A stretch of 64,000 nucleotides of DNA from Ruminococcus sp. (GCF_019423705.1 NZ_JAHZAX010000011.1:1-64000); one strand, 5' to 3'; shown: positions 43,184 to 56,182, counted from the stretch's first letter. Notes: generated from the sequence alone by a model not told the origin. Program-made: numbers and translations.

Positions 43184-44962
43184 TTAAAGCGCAAACTTCT
43201 TTGAATACTCCGAGATCATCTGCTCGTAATCGTCCGGGCCGTTTTTGTGGAGCTTGTCAAGATATTCGTGCTTTTTAAGGCTGCTGTACTTCTCCTGATT
43301 TGCGATAAGATATACCGCAATGTTGGAGCAATGGTCGGATATCCTTTCAACATTAGTGAGGATATCAAGGAAGTTGACGCCTGTTTCGATGTTGCAAAGG
43401 CCGTTTTTCGCTCTGTCGATATGAACAGCTTTGAGCTCTTCGACCAGCCTATCAACAACTTCTTCAAGGGGCTCGACCTCTCTGAGGGTCTCCATATCCC
43501 CTGTTTTCGTCGCCTTTATCGCAAGGCCTATTATCTCCTGTATTGCGTCGCAGACCACGTTGAGTTCGTGGGTCGCCTGCTCCGAGAAGCCTATTTCCTT
43601 TTCATAAAGTGTGTCGGCGGTCTCGTTGATGTTGATAGTGTAATCGCCGATACGCTCGTACTCTGAGATAAGGTGGAAGAGGGCTGTAACAGTTCTCGAC
43701 TCGTCCTCGTTAAGTCCACAGTCGTTGAGCTTGATAAGATAAGAACCAACTCTGTCCTCAAGCCTGTCGATAAGATCTTCACGCTCTTTTATCTTGTCAA
43801 TGGCCTTGAGATCGTACTTTGTGAAGAGACCTCTTACAGCGATGAAATTCTTCTGCGCCAGCACGCCCATCTGCACAACGGCCTCAGTTGCCTGTGCGAT
43901 AGCAACGTTTGGTGTAACGAGAAATCTGTCGTCGAGAAGGTCTTCCTTTGTGAAAGTATCGTCCTCTTCTGCGTTCTTCTTGTCTCTGATAGTCCATACT
44001 GCAAGCTTTTCAAGAATGGTATAGAATGGCAGGAACAAGATAGTTACAACAACGTTGAAGATAGTGTGGAAGTTCGCAATGCTTCCCGTGTCAAAATTGC
44101 TGTTCCAGAACGGCAGGCCGATAGTATACTGAATGATATACACGCCGATAAGGAAAATTATAGTACCGATAAGATTGAAATAGAAGTGTATCATAGCCGC
44201 TCTCTTTGCGTTCTTTGAAGCGCCGATACTGGAGATAAGCGGTGTTGCGCAGGTGCCGATATTCGTTCCCATTATGATAGGAAAAGCTGAAGCGAAGGTT
44301 ATTGCGCCCGAAACGGAAAGCGCCTGCAAGATACCGACAGAAGCCGCCGAGGACTGGATTATCGCCGTAAATACTGCGCCAACAAGCACGCCCAAGATCG
44401 GGTTCTTGAGCACAGCGAAAAGCTGCTCGAACTGCGGCAGTTCAGCCAGCGGAGCGATCTTTTCCTGCATAAGTATCATTCCCGTGAAGAGGATACCTAT
44501 ACCCATCATGATCTCGCCAATATTTTTGGTCTTGTTCTTCTTGCCCACCATAATGATAAGCAGGCCGATAACTATAAGAATAGATGAGAAGTTTGAAGGC
44601 TTGCACAACTGCAAAAGCGCAGGGCCGCTGCTGTCGCCCTCAAGGTGGGTCAGTCGCAATATCTGCGTGGTCATCGTTGTGCCGATGTTGGCGCCCATAA
44701 TGATGCCCACAGCGCCCTTGAGTTTCAGAAGACCTGCGTTTACAAGTCCCACCACGATAACTGTTGTCGCCGATGAGGACTGAACAGCTGCCGTAACCAG
44801 CGCACCGAACAGTATTCCCGAAAACACGTTGCCTGTCATTTTCGCAAGGACTTTCTCCATAAGTCCGCCCGAAGCCTTTTCAAGACCCGAGCTGAGTATC
44901 GTCATTCCATAGAGAAACAGACCAAGTCCGCCTGCCATTCCGATGATATTAAATACGCTCAA
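43184..44962 (-). CDS. Na/Pi cotransporter with C-terminal PhoU-like domain
   Basis: A 592-residue membrane protein. Two inverted QSSSAT-type repeats, TAAVQSSSATTVI near residue 58 and IIQSSAASVGIL near 200, define the NptA/PNaS phosphate:sodium symporters. About eight membrane segments precede a cytosolic PhoU-like helical domain from residue 350 (ESRTVTALFHLISEYERIGDY, quoted HLISEYERIGDY; NVERISDHCSNIA). The start is TTG at 44962 with AAAGGA about eleven bases upstream. It likely imports phosphate with sodium, consistent with the sodium-type ATP synthase next to it. Confidence 0.92.
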   Translation of the reverse strand: MSVFNIIGMAGGLGLFLYGMTILSSGLEKASGGLMEKVLAKMTGNVFSGILFGALVTAAVQSSSATTVIVVGLVNAGLLKLKGAVGIIMGANIGTTMTTQILRLTHLEGDSSGPALLQLCKPSNFSSILIVIGLLIIMVGKKNKTKNIGEIMMGIGILFTGMILMQEKIAPLAELPQFEQLFAVLKNPILGVLVGAVFTAIIQSSAASVGILQALSVSGAITFASAFPIIMGTNIGTCATPLISSIGASKNAKRAAMIHFYFNLIGTIIFLIGVYIIQYTIGLPFWNSNFDTGSIANFHTIFNVVVTILFLPFYTILEKLAVWTIRDKKNAEEDDTFTKEDLLDDRFLVTPNVAIAQATEAVVQMGVLAQKNFIAVRGLFTKYDLKAIDKIKEREDLIDRLEDRVGSYLIKLNDCGLNEDESRTVTALFHLISEYERIGDYTININETADTLYEKEIGFSEQATHELNVVCDAIQEIIGLAIKATKTGDMETLREVEPLEEVVDRLVEELKAVHIDRAKNGLCNIETGVNFLDILTNVERISDHCSNIAVYLIANQEKYSSLKKHEYLDKLHKNGPDDYEQMISEYSKKFAL

Positions 44963-45098
44963 AATTTTTTCATTCCTTTGCTTGATTTCCTTACTGTCAT
45001 TGCTAAAACTATATCCAAATATTGACTCTACGCTATTTTTACATACGCATATTTATATTTTACAATATTTATTTGAATTTTACATTAAATAAAATAAA

Positions 45099-45143
45099 AC
45101 AAAGTCAAAGCCTTCATAAAAATTTATGAGACTTTGACTTTGT
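45099..45143 (-). terminator. Terminator of the ATP synthase operon
   Basis: ACAAAGTCAAAG pairs with CTTTGACTTTGT around a 21-base loop that is itself paired, followed on the minus strand by TTTATTTTATTT. Confidence 0.85.
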
Positions 45144-45147
45144 ATTT

Positions 45148-45549
45148 TTACTTTTTGCCAGCTACCACAAGTCTGTTCATTGCTCTTCTGAGTTTTTGCT
45201 CTGCTCGCTCGAACTCCTTCTGGCTTGCATTTTCCTTGATCTTGCGCTCCGCCTCAGCCTTAGCACGCTCGGCTCTTGCCACGTCGATCTCGTCAGCCCA
45301 TTCAACGGCCGATGTCACCACAGTCACGCCCTCGGCAGACACCTTGATAAGCCCTCCCGAGATAGCTGCGGTCTTGAACTGGCCGTCAAGCTTTATCTGA
45401 AAAGGAGATGATACGATATTTGCCACATAGGGAGCGTGTCCTGCAAGTATGCCAATATTGCCCGAGGCAGTTCTTGCGATGATCTGCTCGGTCTCTCCCT
45501 CAAAAAAAGTCTTTTCAGGTGTGATTATCTTTAATTTGAAAGGCGTCAT
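45148..45549 (-). CDS. atpC: F1 ATP synthase epsilon subunit
   Basis: A 133-residue subunit of the central stalk. The N-terminal beta-sandwich starts FKLKIITPEKTFFEGETEQII, quoted FKLKIITPEKTFFEGE, and GILAGHAPYVANI is typical. The C-terminal two-helix hairpin rich in Ala, Lys and Arg (residues 85-130) can inhibit ATP hydrolysis. Last gene of the operon, 21 bp after atpD. Confidence 0.95.
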   Translation of the reverse strand: MTPFKLKIITPEKTFFEGETEQIIARTASGNIGILAGHAPYVANIVSSPFQIKLDGQFKTAAISGGLIKVSAEGVTVVTSAVEWADEIDVARAERAKAEAERKIKENASQKEFERAEQKLRRAMNRLVVAGKK

Positions 45550-45570
45550 AATATCTCTCCATAAACTAGC

Positions 45571-46980
<1,410 letters not shown>

Positions 46981-47007
46981 TTATTTACCACCTTTCAGAA
47001 AGGGATA

Positions 47008-47871
47008 CTATCTTCCGATAGAAGCCGAGCTGATCTCAGTCAGCTCTTGAGTTATCTGAGCCTGTCTTGCTCTGTTATAAAGCAGCGACAAGCTGTCTAT
47101 CATTTCTCCTGCGTTGTCCGTTGCCGATTCCATAGCTGTACGTCTTGCGGCCTGTTCGGAAGCATAGCTGTCAACTATCGCAGAATAGAGCATACCACCG
47201 ATATACTGGGGTATCATCTGGTCAAAGACCTCCTCTGGCGAGGGGTCGTATATAGTCGAATGGTGCTTTCTGCCACCAAGCTTGTCAAGATCTTCAACAG
47301 GAAGTATCTGCAAGCTGCAAGGCTCTTGCGTCAGCGCCGAAACGAAAGTGGTATACACAAGTTCCACCTTATCGTAATCCCCGTGACGGAAGCCTGCGAT
47401 TATCTCCTCAGCCATATCCATAACGATATCGGCGTCAATGCCCTCGGCGATCTGCGGATATTTTCCCGAAAGGACGTAATCACGCTTTTCAAAGAACTCC
47501 ACAGCCTTTTTGCCCACAGCCATTATCCTAAGCTCGCCCCCAGAAGCCAGCACCTCGTCAGCCTTTGCCTTTGCCATTTTCAGCACATTGGAATTAAATC
47601 CGCCTGCAAGGCCTCTGTCGCCAGCCACAACGATAAGCAAAGTGGAATTGAGAAACTTTTTCTTTGTATAGACCGAACTGAACGTTCCGTCGCAGGAAAT
47701 ATCGCACATAGTCTTGAAAAGCGTTTCAAAGAAAGGCTGCACCGCCACCGCTTTTTCCTTTGCACGTCTCAGCTTCGATGAAGCCACGAGCTGCATAGCC
47801 TTTGTTATCTGCATAGTGCTCTCAACGCTCTTGATACGCCTTTTGACGTCCTTCATATTAGCTGTTGCCAT
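47008..47871 (-). CDS. atpG: F1 ATP synthase gamma subunit
   Basis: Rotor stalk subunit of 287 residues. Both long terminal helices are recognisable: DVKRRIKSVESTMQITKAMQLVASSKLRRA at the start (quoted IKSVESTMQITKAMQLVA) and ARQAQITQELTEISSASIG at the end, which reach into the alpha3beta3 head. It lies 24 bp after atpA. Confidence 0.97.
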   Translation of the reverse strand: MATANMKDVKRRIKSVESTMQITKAMQLVASSKLRRAKEKAVAVQPFFETLFKTMCDISCDGTFSSVYTKKKFLNSTLLIVVAGDRGLAGGFNSNVLKMAKAKADEVLASGGELRIMAVGKKAVEFFEKRDYVLSGKYPQIAEGIDADIVMDMAEEIIAGFRHGDYDKVELVYTTFVSALTQEPCSLQILPVEDLDKLGGRKHHSTIYDPSPEEVFDQMIPQYIGGMLYSAIVDSYASEQAARRTAMESATDNAGEMIDSLSLLYNRARQAQITQELTEISSASIGR

Positions 47872-47895
47872 AGCTTTATGCGCTCCTTATCTGCT

Positions 47896-49978
<2,083 letters not shown>

Positions 49979-49979
<1 letters not shown>

Positions 49980-50494
49980 TATATCTCTCCCACATTATCA
50001 ATGAACTTTTCGATAAGGCGTTCGTTATCCTCGCCTGTCATATCCTTTTCAACAACAGCCGCTGCCGCAGAGAAAGCGATATCTGTGATCTCGTCCTTGA
50101 TCTGATTGACGGCGATCTTCTTTTCTCTTTCGATCTCTCTCTGAGCATTGTCCACAAGGCCTTTGGCTTCCGTTCTTGCGTCGTTTATGATCTCGTCAGA
50201 ACGCTGCTGAGCCTTCTTTGTGGCTGCCTGTATTATCTGGGCGGATTCTTCCTTTGCTCCGCTCAGTCTGCTGTCATATTCCGCTTCAAGCTTGAGGGCG
50301 TTTTCCTTTGCCTCGTCAGCCTGCTTATAAGTCTGTGCCACCTCGTCTTTTCTGCTCTGTATCACTTTATTGACCTTATCGAACAGAAAATGTTTGAGTA
50401 TCAGAAACAGTATAAGGGAATTGAGCAGAGTTGCGATTATCGTTGTGGGGCTTACGGAAAGAAACTCCGTTACATCTCCCGCTGCCAATACCAT
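49979..50494 (-). CDS. atpF: ATP synthase b subunit
   Basis: Peripheral stalk subunit of 171 residues. One membrane segment (TTIIATLLNSLILFLILKHFLF, quoted LLNSLILFLILKHFLF, residues 20-40) is followed by a long charged coiled coil rich in Ala, Lys and Glu. The stop overlaps atpH. It lies 39 bp after atpE, with GGAGG in front. Confidence 0.95.
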
Positions 50495-50533
50495 TTATGC
50501 GTACCTCCTCTCCGCAGTTATGCGAAGTAAATC

Positions 50534-50812
<279 letters not shown>

Positions 50813-50861
50813 TTATCATTTTCATTATTGACAGACCGCTTTAGCAGTCATTCTTACAAAA

Positions 50862-51590
50862 TTAATCAGTCTCAGCCGCTGCGCCAACGTTTACCATTGT
50901 GAGCATTGCGAAGATATACGCCTGTATACAGCCTGAGAACAGGTCGAAATAGATACTGAGCACCGCAGGGATACCCACTTGGAACACGCTGAAAGCGATT
51001 GAACCTGCTTCAAAAGTGAGACCCAAAGCGCTTGAAAGCGAGCCGAGAGCGCCGTAAAGCAGACCTGTTATTACCATACCGCCTGCAACGTTACCGAAAA
51101 GACGGAACGCCATTGAGGCAGGCGTTGCCACCTCGCCGATGATATTCAGCGGCAGGATAAATGCAACAGGCTGAGCAAAGCTTTTGAAATATCCGCCGAC
51201 GCCGTTTGCTTTTATCTTGTTGTATGTTATGAGCACGAAAGTCATAAGCGCCCAAGTGGCTGTAACGTTGATATCGGCGGTCATTGATCTGAGACCCAGC
51301 AAGCTGATAAGAGCGCCCAGCACGGCATATACTAACAGCATACCGATATATGGTGCATACTTCATCATTTTTTCGCCCATATTGTCACGAACCATATTGT
51401 TGACGAAATTGACGAACATTTCCGCCACCACCTGCCGCTTTTTCTCTGGCACTTTTTTCATATCGTGGGTGAGCCACAAACAAAGAATAAGCACCGCCAC
51501 GATTATGAGCCAGCCCATAACGACAGTTTCGGTGAACTGAAGTCCGAAAACTTCAAAGACGACCTTCGGGCCGTTTCCTATATCAGTCAT
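50862..51590 (-). CDS. atpB: ATP synthase a subunit
   Basis: Stator ion-channel subunit of 242 residues with five to six membrane segments. The essential arginine is in PASMAFRLFGNVAGG near residue 162. The N-terminal segment (EVFGLQFTETVVMGWLIIVAVL) and the C-terminal FSGCIQAYIFAMLTMVNVG match the family. It overlaps the atpI-like gene by eight bases. Confidence 0.95.
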   Translation of the reverse strand: MTDIGNGPKVVFEVFGLQFTETVVMGWLIIVAVLILCLWLTHDMKKVPEKKRQVVAEMFVNFVNNMVRDNMGEKMMKYAPYIGMLLVYAVLGALISLLGLRSMTADINVTATWALMTFVLITYNKIKANGVGGYFKSFAQPVAFILPLNIIGEVATPASMAFRLFGNVAGGMVITGLLYGALGSLSSALGLTFEAGSIAFSVFQVGIPAVLSIYFDLFSGCIQAYIFAMLTMVNVGAAAETD

Positions 51591-51984
51591 TTGATCTATC
51601 CCTTCTTTCCGACGCCTGCAAAGCGCACAGTATCAGCCGTGGAAAAAACTGCGGCAGGAGCACTCCCACAGCACCCAGCAGCCCTGTGAGCATAGCAGCC
51701 GCACAAAGCACAAACAATCCCGCATATCTAACGACATAGCAGCTGAGCATAGACTTTTTCGCCTTATCAGCGCTAAGCTCCACAGCCCTTTCGCACGTTC
51801 TGCCGAGATACCACATACAAAGGCACATATAGCCATACCCCACCGCAAAGCCCAGCAAATCTTTGAGCTGAAAGCCCCAAATAAGGGTCACGCACCAGCA
51901 GACGGTGGTCATCACGGCGGCGCAGCGGTATATTTTTTTCAGCAGCGGCTTGACTGTATCAAATTCAGCGCCGTGGTTATCCAT
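51583..51984 (-). CDS. ATP synthase subunit I-like membrane protein
   Basis: A 133-residue protein with four hydrophobic segments (about 18-38, 41-60, 83-104, 106-125). In the same place many operons have atpI, which helps assemble the c-ring, and in sodium-type synthases it may help load ions. Sequence similarity to atpI is weak, so the call rests on position and topology. ATG 51984 has AAAGG nine bases upstream; an in-frame TTG at 51993 lies within that site. First gene of the operon. Confidence 0.72.
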   Translation of the reverse strand: MDNHGAEFDTVKPLLKKIYRCAAVMTTVCWCVTLIWGFQLKDLLGFAVGYGYMCLCMWYLGRTCERAVELSADKAKKSMLSCYVVRYAGLFVLCAAAMLTGLLGAVGVLLPQFFPRLILCALQASERRDRSND

Positions 51985-52080
51985 TGCACGCAACCTTTCT
52001 TTTTTTTAAGTCAATATGTTGCATAATCTGCCCCAGCCTTAAAAAAATCGTCAAAAAATAATAAAAAAATCATTAAACAC

Positions 52081-52109
52081 ATTATAACACACAAATTCCC
52101 GATTTTAAA
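52081..52109 (-). promoter_or_regulatory. Probable promoter of the ATP synthase operon
   Basis: The minus strand reads TTTAAA, 17 bp, TATAAT, about 90 bases before the atpI-like start. The surrounding 51994-52260 is very AT-rich and holds no gene. Confidence 0.5.
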
Positions 52110-52265
52110 GTACCGCAGGCGACTTATAACAATATTTTTACATCATATTAATATTTGCATAACATAATAATTATAATTTCGCTAATTTTTTGACCGCATT
52201 AATATTTTATCAATAATCAATTATTGATTTAAAGCATAGTTTATCAATAGTCATAACTTTTCTGC

Positions 52266-52324
52266 CATAAAAAAGCAAAAAGCGGACTGAGAGGCAGCGA
52301 ATAAAATCTGCCCCAGCAGTCCGC
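52266..52324 (-). terminator. Terminator of the small lipoprotein gene
   Basis: GCGGACTG (52282-52289) pairs with CAGTCCGC (52317-52324), with inner GCAG/CTGC, then TTTTTGCTTTTTT on the minus strand. Confidence 0.85.
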
Positions 52325-52338
52325 AGAGGGGGTTGCAA

Positions 52339-52611
52339 TTATCTCAGCAGGTCGTCCACAACGCTTTCGGCTGTGCTGACAGTATCGCCGATGATCTCCG
52401 CACCGCCGCTGACAGTATCCTTGACGCCGTCCTCCACTCTGCTCATAAGGGTATTGCTGTCGTCCTTGTTCATTGATGAGGTTGACGCCTTTGAAGTTGT
52501 GGTGGCAGACGACTCGCCCATTGATGAGCTTTCGTCTGTATTTCTCGAACAGCCTGCCAGCAGAACGCCGCAAAGCCCAAGGCTCACGACCATTGTTATC
52601 AACTTTTTCAT
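52339..52611 (-). CDS. Small lipoprotein of unknown function
   Basis: A 90-residue exported protein: MKKLITMVVSLGLCGVLLAG then Cys, a lipobox with Cys at residue 21. The mature part is Ser/Thr-rich (ESSSMGESSATTTSKASTSS), then a short helical tail MSRVEDGVKDTVSGGAEIIGD. No domain is recognised. ATG 52611 has AAGGA nine bases upstream; the longer frame to 52644 does not. It is monocistronic and may be a surface or spore-envelope component, but there is no evidence for that. Confidence 0.72.
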   Translation of the reverse strand: MKKLITMVVSLGLCGVLLAGCSRNTDESSSMGESSATTTSKASTSSMNKDDSNTLMSRVEDGVKDTVSGGAEIIGDTVSTAESVVDDLLR

Positions 52612-52710
52612 AGCCAATTTTCCTTTCGATATAATTTCTGCCAACTTTGTTGACTAAAGATATTATGGCTACATCTTTTATATTTATTCATTTCTTTTTT
52701 ATTCGCACAG

Positions 52711-52805
52711 GGCGTTTTAGTGAGGAATTAAGAATTAGGAATTAGGAATGTCGGTATCGCCTGCGGCGATTATTCTTTTGCTACTACCTTCGGTCGCTTT
52801 TTTGC
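52711..52805. repeat. ATTCCTCATTCC-tailed composite repeat, inverted copy
   Basis: Read on the minus strand it gives AAGCGACCGAAGGTAG, then AATCGCC/GGCGAT, then ATTCCTAATTCCTAATTC, ending TAAAACGCC. This is the order seen at 25231-25320. Shorter tails of the same kind are at 54166-54182 and 58588-58623. Confidence 0.7.
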
Positions 52806-52806
52806 A

Positions 52807-52838
52807 CAAAAAAACAGAAGACCTTTCGATCTCCTGTC
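52807..52838 (-). terminator. Terminator of the 324-residue surface protein gene
   Basis: ACAGGAGATC pairs with GGTCTTCTGT (two mismatches), loop GAAA, followed by TTTTTTTG on the minus strand. Confidence 0.8.
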
Positions 52839-52850
52839 ATTGAACTCTTA

Positions 52851-53825
52851 TTAATAGAATCTGTTCTTTGCTTTTCTAATTACAAAGAATACAACGCCTG
52901 CGACTACGATAACTACTACTACGATGACGATTATCATAACCGGGCTTACACCGCCGGACTCTGCCTTATCGGCTGTGCTTGAGCTGTCAAGGCCGTTGGA
53001 CTTAGGCTGAACTTTCAGACCCTGCACGATCTCCTGTGCCTTTGCGTTCTCGTTATAACCGTCCATATTCTTTACCTGAAGGTCTCCGCCCGACTCTTCG
53101 AGAGGTGTGCTGATAACGATATTGTCAACGTAAAGCACGTCAGTTTTTGCCATTTGCTTTATAACAGGCACTTCAAAAACAAACTTTGTTGCGCCGCACT
53201 TTTCCGGAACGGACACGATAGCGTTTGCGTACTGTGTAACGTTATCGCTCTCATTTGTGTTTATCTTGAGCTGAACACCTGTGCTTGTAACTCTCTTGTA
53301 TTCCTCTGTACAAGGGAAAGCGAAAACCGAATCACCCACAAGCTTGCCCTCGGCGTCTTGGTTGATACGATACTTGAAGCTGAACATACAGCCGTCAAAA
53401 CAAGTCAAACCAAAGTCGGCTGCGTCAAGCTCAACGCCCATTGTGAGGTAAGGTGCGTCCTCGACGTCAGAACCAGGGTAAACAAGATTACCGTTCGAAT
53501 CTCTGATAAGCGTTGAATATGTGCAGAAATCTGAGATATCCTGCGGCTGCTCGGCTGAGATCTTCAGCGTTGCGCCTTGATAAGCGTAAGTTTTTTCCTG
53601 CGATACTGAAATGTTTATCTTCTCGCCGTCCGGAGTAGCTTTCACGAAGCTCTTGACATCCTTATCGAAAGACAAAGTCGGAGCTTCGGTATCAAGTGTC
53701 AGATACTTATAATCTGCGCTGAACTCGGGGATCTCCGTTTCCTCGTCAGCATATACGGGCATTACCACCGCAGCGCCAAGCACCATTGCGGCTGAGAACA
53801 AGCCCAAAATTCTCTGAAATCTCAT
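52851..53825 (-). CDS. Secreted, C-terminally anchored protein of unknown function
   Basis: A 324-residue type-I membrane protein. The signal peptide RILGLFSAAMVLGAAVVMPVYA is cleaved near residue 27. The 250-residue outer part is beta-rich, with SVSQEKTYAYQGATLKIS, LTMGVELDAADFGLTCFDGC and VLYVDNIVISTP, the last resembling carbohydrate-binding jelly-rolls. A linker rich in Ser leads to one membrane segment (MIIVIVVVVIVVAGVVFFVI) and RKAKNRFY. GGGAGG precedes the ATG. The promoter carries a cre-like site, suggesting carbohydrate control. Confidence 0.75.
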   Translation of the reverse strand: MRFQRILGLFSAAMVLGAAVVMPVYADEETEIPEFSADYKYLTLDTEAPTLSFDKDVKSFVKATPDGEKINISVSQEKTYAYQGATLKISAEQPQDISDFCTYSTLIRDSNGNLVYPGSDVEDAPYLTMGVELDAADFGLTCFDGCMFSFKYRINQDAEGKLVGDSVFAFPCTEEYKRVTSTGVQLKINTNESDNVTQYANAIVSVPEKCGATKFVFEVPVIKQMAKTDVLYVDNIVISTPLEESGGDLQVKNMDGYNENAKAQEIVQGLKVQPKSNGLDSSSTADKAESGGVSPVMIIVIVVVVIVVAGVVFFVIRKAKNRFY

Positions 53826-53891
53826 TGATATTTCCTCCCAATCACAAAGCTGTCCGAATATCTCCCGACAGCCACATCATAATCTTTTAAT

Positions 53892-53970
53892 ATTTTACAC
53901 CATATTAACAAAAATGTCAAGCCATTTGTATACTCTTTCATAATTTGTAACCAACTTGTAAACGTTTTCA
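53892..53970 (-). promoter_or_regulatory. Promoter with an upstream cre-like site
   Basis: The minus strand reads TTGACA (53915-53920), 17 bp, TAAAAT (53892-53897). The plus strand at 53957-53970 is TGTAAACGTTTTCA, a full match to TGWAANCGNTNWCA, placed 37 bp upstream of the -35, a position that would fit activation rather than repression. Confidence 0.65.
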
Positions 53971-54078
53971 GCTATCGTGAGGCGGCTTTATAGTGTATGC
54001 TGATGGTCATATTGATGTTACAAATGACCACAAAGGCGACAATATTGCCATTCTATCGCACAAGCGGAAAAGAAAAAA

Positions 54079-54102
54079 GGGCGACCCAAGGTCGCCCCTA
54101 CA
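54079..54102. repeat. TGTAGGGG-family repeat
   Basis: GGGCGACCCAAGGTCGCCC followed by CTACA, the inverse of the copy at 20274. The gap 53971-54182 has no gene; an ATTCCTCACTCC tail is at 54166-54182. Confidence 0.7.
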
Positions 54103-54182
54103 TTATCGTGTCAACATCAAAGTGAAATTCAGAATAACCAAGTACGTTTTACCGCCAGTCATTCCTCACTCCTAACTCCTCA

Positions 54183-55034
54183 CTATTCAATGCCCAAGAA
54201 CTCAAGGTACTGCTTGTCAGGCATTGTCGTAACGGAGGTCGAGCGCAAGTCGTCGGCGTCGGAAAGTCTGTATTGCACCTTCAAAATGCCGTCTTCTTCT
54301 ACCCAGCCAACGTCCGGAACTGTGCCTCTGATACCCTTGTTGGAGATAGTTTTCTTGATACCCTTCTGCTTGAGAGTGAAGAATTTCAGCTCGATATCTT
54401 CGTTGTATGGCAAAACGCAGATCTTAACTGCGCCCTTGTCGCTGTCCTTTACGTCGTAAAGAACTATCTGATATCTGCCGTCCGGCGAGATAGTGTTCTC
54501 GTCTGAGGTCACTTCTGTAAGCTTCTTGAAATTATCTCTGTAAAGTGCGTAAACGCTGGTGCTGGTGTCAAGATCAGCATTGAGAACAGTCTCGGTGGAA
54601 GTTCCGCCGAAAAGAATGTTCAGCACAAAGTATGCAACTATTCCCAACACATACATAAGCAGGTAAATAGTACCCATTACTACCTTTACATTCTCGCCCG
54701 TTCCTGCTGCAAAGAAGATTATCACGGCGACCACGAACGGCGGCACGATAAGCACCCAGTCGCCCATATTGAACAATATCAAACAGAACACCACGGGCAG
54801 CATAAAAATGCTTATTATCCTCGTCATGATCTCACGCCTTGAGAAAAGCATAAGTCCGAGAAATACCACGCTGAGTATTACATATACTGTAAAAAACGAT
54901 TTTTCTCTGCCTGCCGCAAATTCCAGATCATAAAGGAAAGTTGCCGCTGTCAGCAGGAATATTACTGCAAAATATGCGAGGTTGAAAACGGAGACCGCTC
55001 TCTTCACCCACACATTGGAAAGAATATCCTTCAT
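54183..55034 (-). CDS. Membrane protein of unknown function
   Basis: A 283-residue protein. Five hydrophobic segments occupy about residues 12-165 (AVSVFNLAYFAVIFLLTAAT, FFTVYVILSVVFLGLMLF, ISIFMLPVVFCLILF, VLIVPPFVVAVIIFF, LLMYVLGIVAYFVLNILF). A soluble beta-rich C-terminal domain of about 110 residues contains ISPDGRYQIVLYDVKDSDKG. I recall similar DUF-type proteins in Ruminococcus without known role. GGAGG precedes the ATG. It is single, with no adjacent partner. Confidence 0.7.
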   Translation of the reverse strand: MKDILSNVWVKRAVSVFNLAYFAVIFLLTAATFLYDLEFAAGREKSFFTVYVILSVVFLGLMLFSRREIMTRIISIFMLPVVFCLILFNMGDWVLIVPPFVVAVIIFFAAGTGENVKVVMGTIYLLMYVLGIVAYFVLNILFGGTSTETVLNADLDTSTSVYALYRDNFKKLTEVTSDENTISPDGRYQIVLYDVKDSDKGAVKICVLPYNEDIELKFFTLKQKGIKKTISNKGIRGTVPDVGWVEEDGILKVQYRLSDADDLRSTSVTTMPDKQYLEFLGIE

Positions 55035-55165
55035 TTTTAGTCCTCCTACGACACATCTATTCTTTTATTTTACACGAAATCCAACAAAAAATCAAGAGCT
55101 TTTCTATTTTTTTATTTTTTAACCGCTCTTTGTCATTTAACAAATCGTAAACGATAAGCGAACTA

Positions 55166-56182
55166 TCAGTTAAGTATTATCTCTTCGCCGCCTGTCAGCC
55201 CCGAAAGTATCTCAACATTGTCGTTGTCCTCGATACCAAGCTCAACGTCCTGCTCTATCTTCACGCCGTCGACAAGCAGATTGACGTATGTGCGGTTATC
55301 AAGATTTTTCACGGCCTTTTGCGGCACAATGACTGTGTCAAGACGTGAATAAACGTTGAAAACTATCTCGATATTGCCAAGCTCAAGAGCGGTTTCATCG
55401 GTGCCCTCATCAGGGGTGATAACGTATGTATACGCCGAAAAATCGCCGCTTTCGGTGTAGATTATATCCGTGACAGTTCCGCCGAAAGTACTCGCACCCT
55501 GCACAATGTTTACGGACGTGCCGAAATTCACGTTGTTGAGGGCGTTGTCATATACGGAAGCGCAAAGATATTTCTGGGACTTATCGGAAGTATAGCCAAG
55601 CACTTCGCCCTTGTTCACGGGGGTGTATAAATTCAGCTCTCGACCGTGTCTGTCAGCAAATGTAAATTCACCGTCACAGGGAGCATAAACGTTATAATCG
55701 TCCAGCGAACCCACCAGCTTGTCATATTTTAACTGCTCTATCTGCAAGTCATATTGCGCAAGCTGTATCTCGCTGTAATCTGCGTCATTGGACTGCAAGG
55801 TGGCAACTGTTGACTTCGCCTGCTCAAGCCTTATCTCCTCTTCGTCTATCTGCTCTTGCAGGTCGTCAGAATAGAGGGTACAAAGCAGGTCGCCCTTTTT
55901 CACGTCCGCCGGAGACTCCACCTCGATAGACTTTATCTGACCGCTTGCCTTAAATGTGACGGTCTCGCTATAAGGATAGCCATAAACGCCCTCCTGATGA
56001 TACTCTTGTGAGATATCGCCGACTTCCGCCTTGACTGTCTTGTATGTCATTGATTTTGTTTCAAGTATAGGCACGGCTATCTCGTCCTTTTTCTCCGTTT
56101 TTCCGCAGGAGCTGACAGCCATGCACATTGCCGCACTTGTGATCACGGCAAGAATTTTCGCTGATCTTCTTTTAATTTCCAT
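55166..56182 (-). CDS. Efflux-type periplasmic adaptor lipoprotein (HlyD/RND-MFP-like), orphan
   Basis: A 337-residue secreted protein: MEIKRRSAKILAVITSAAM and a lipobox VSSC near residue 26. A barrel-sandwich half ASGQIKSIEVESPADVKKGDLL is followed by a coiled coil of about 60 residues (LQEQIDEEEIRLEQAKSTV, quoted QIDEEEIRLEQAKSTV), the return half APCDGEFTFADRHGREL, then beta-barrel and proximal domains. Adaptors of this type couple to MacB-like ABC exporters, but none is adjacent. GAGAGG lies nine bases before ATG 56182, so the longer frame to 56239 is not used. Confidence 0.85.
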   Translation of the reverse strand: MEIKRRSAKILAVITSAAMCMAVSSCGKTEKKDEIAVPILETKSMTYKTVKAEVGDISQEYHQEGVYGYPYSETVTFKASGQIKSIEVESPADVKKGDLLCTLYSDDLQEQIDEEEIRLEQAKSTVATLQSNDADYSEIQLAQYDLQIEQLKYDKLVGSLDDYNVYAPCDGEFTFADRHGRELNLYTPVNKGEVLGYTSDKSQKYLCASVYDNALNNVNFGTSVNIVQGASTFGGTVTDIIYTESGDFSAYTYVITPDEGTDETALELGNIEIVFNVYSRLDTVIVPQKAVKNLDNRTYVNLLVDGVKIEQDVELGIEDNDNVEILSGLTGGEEIILN

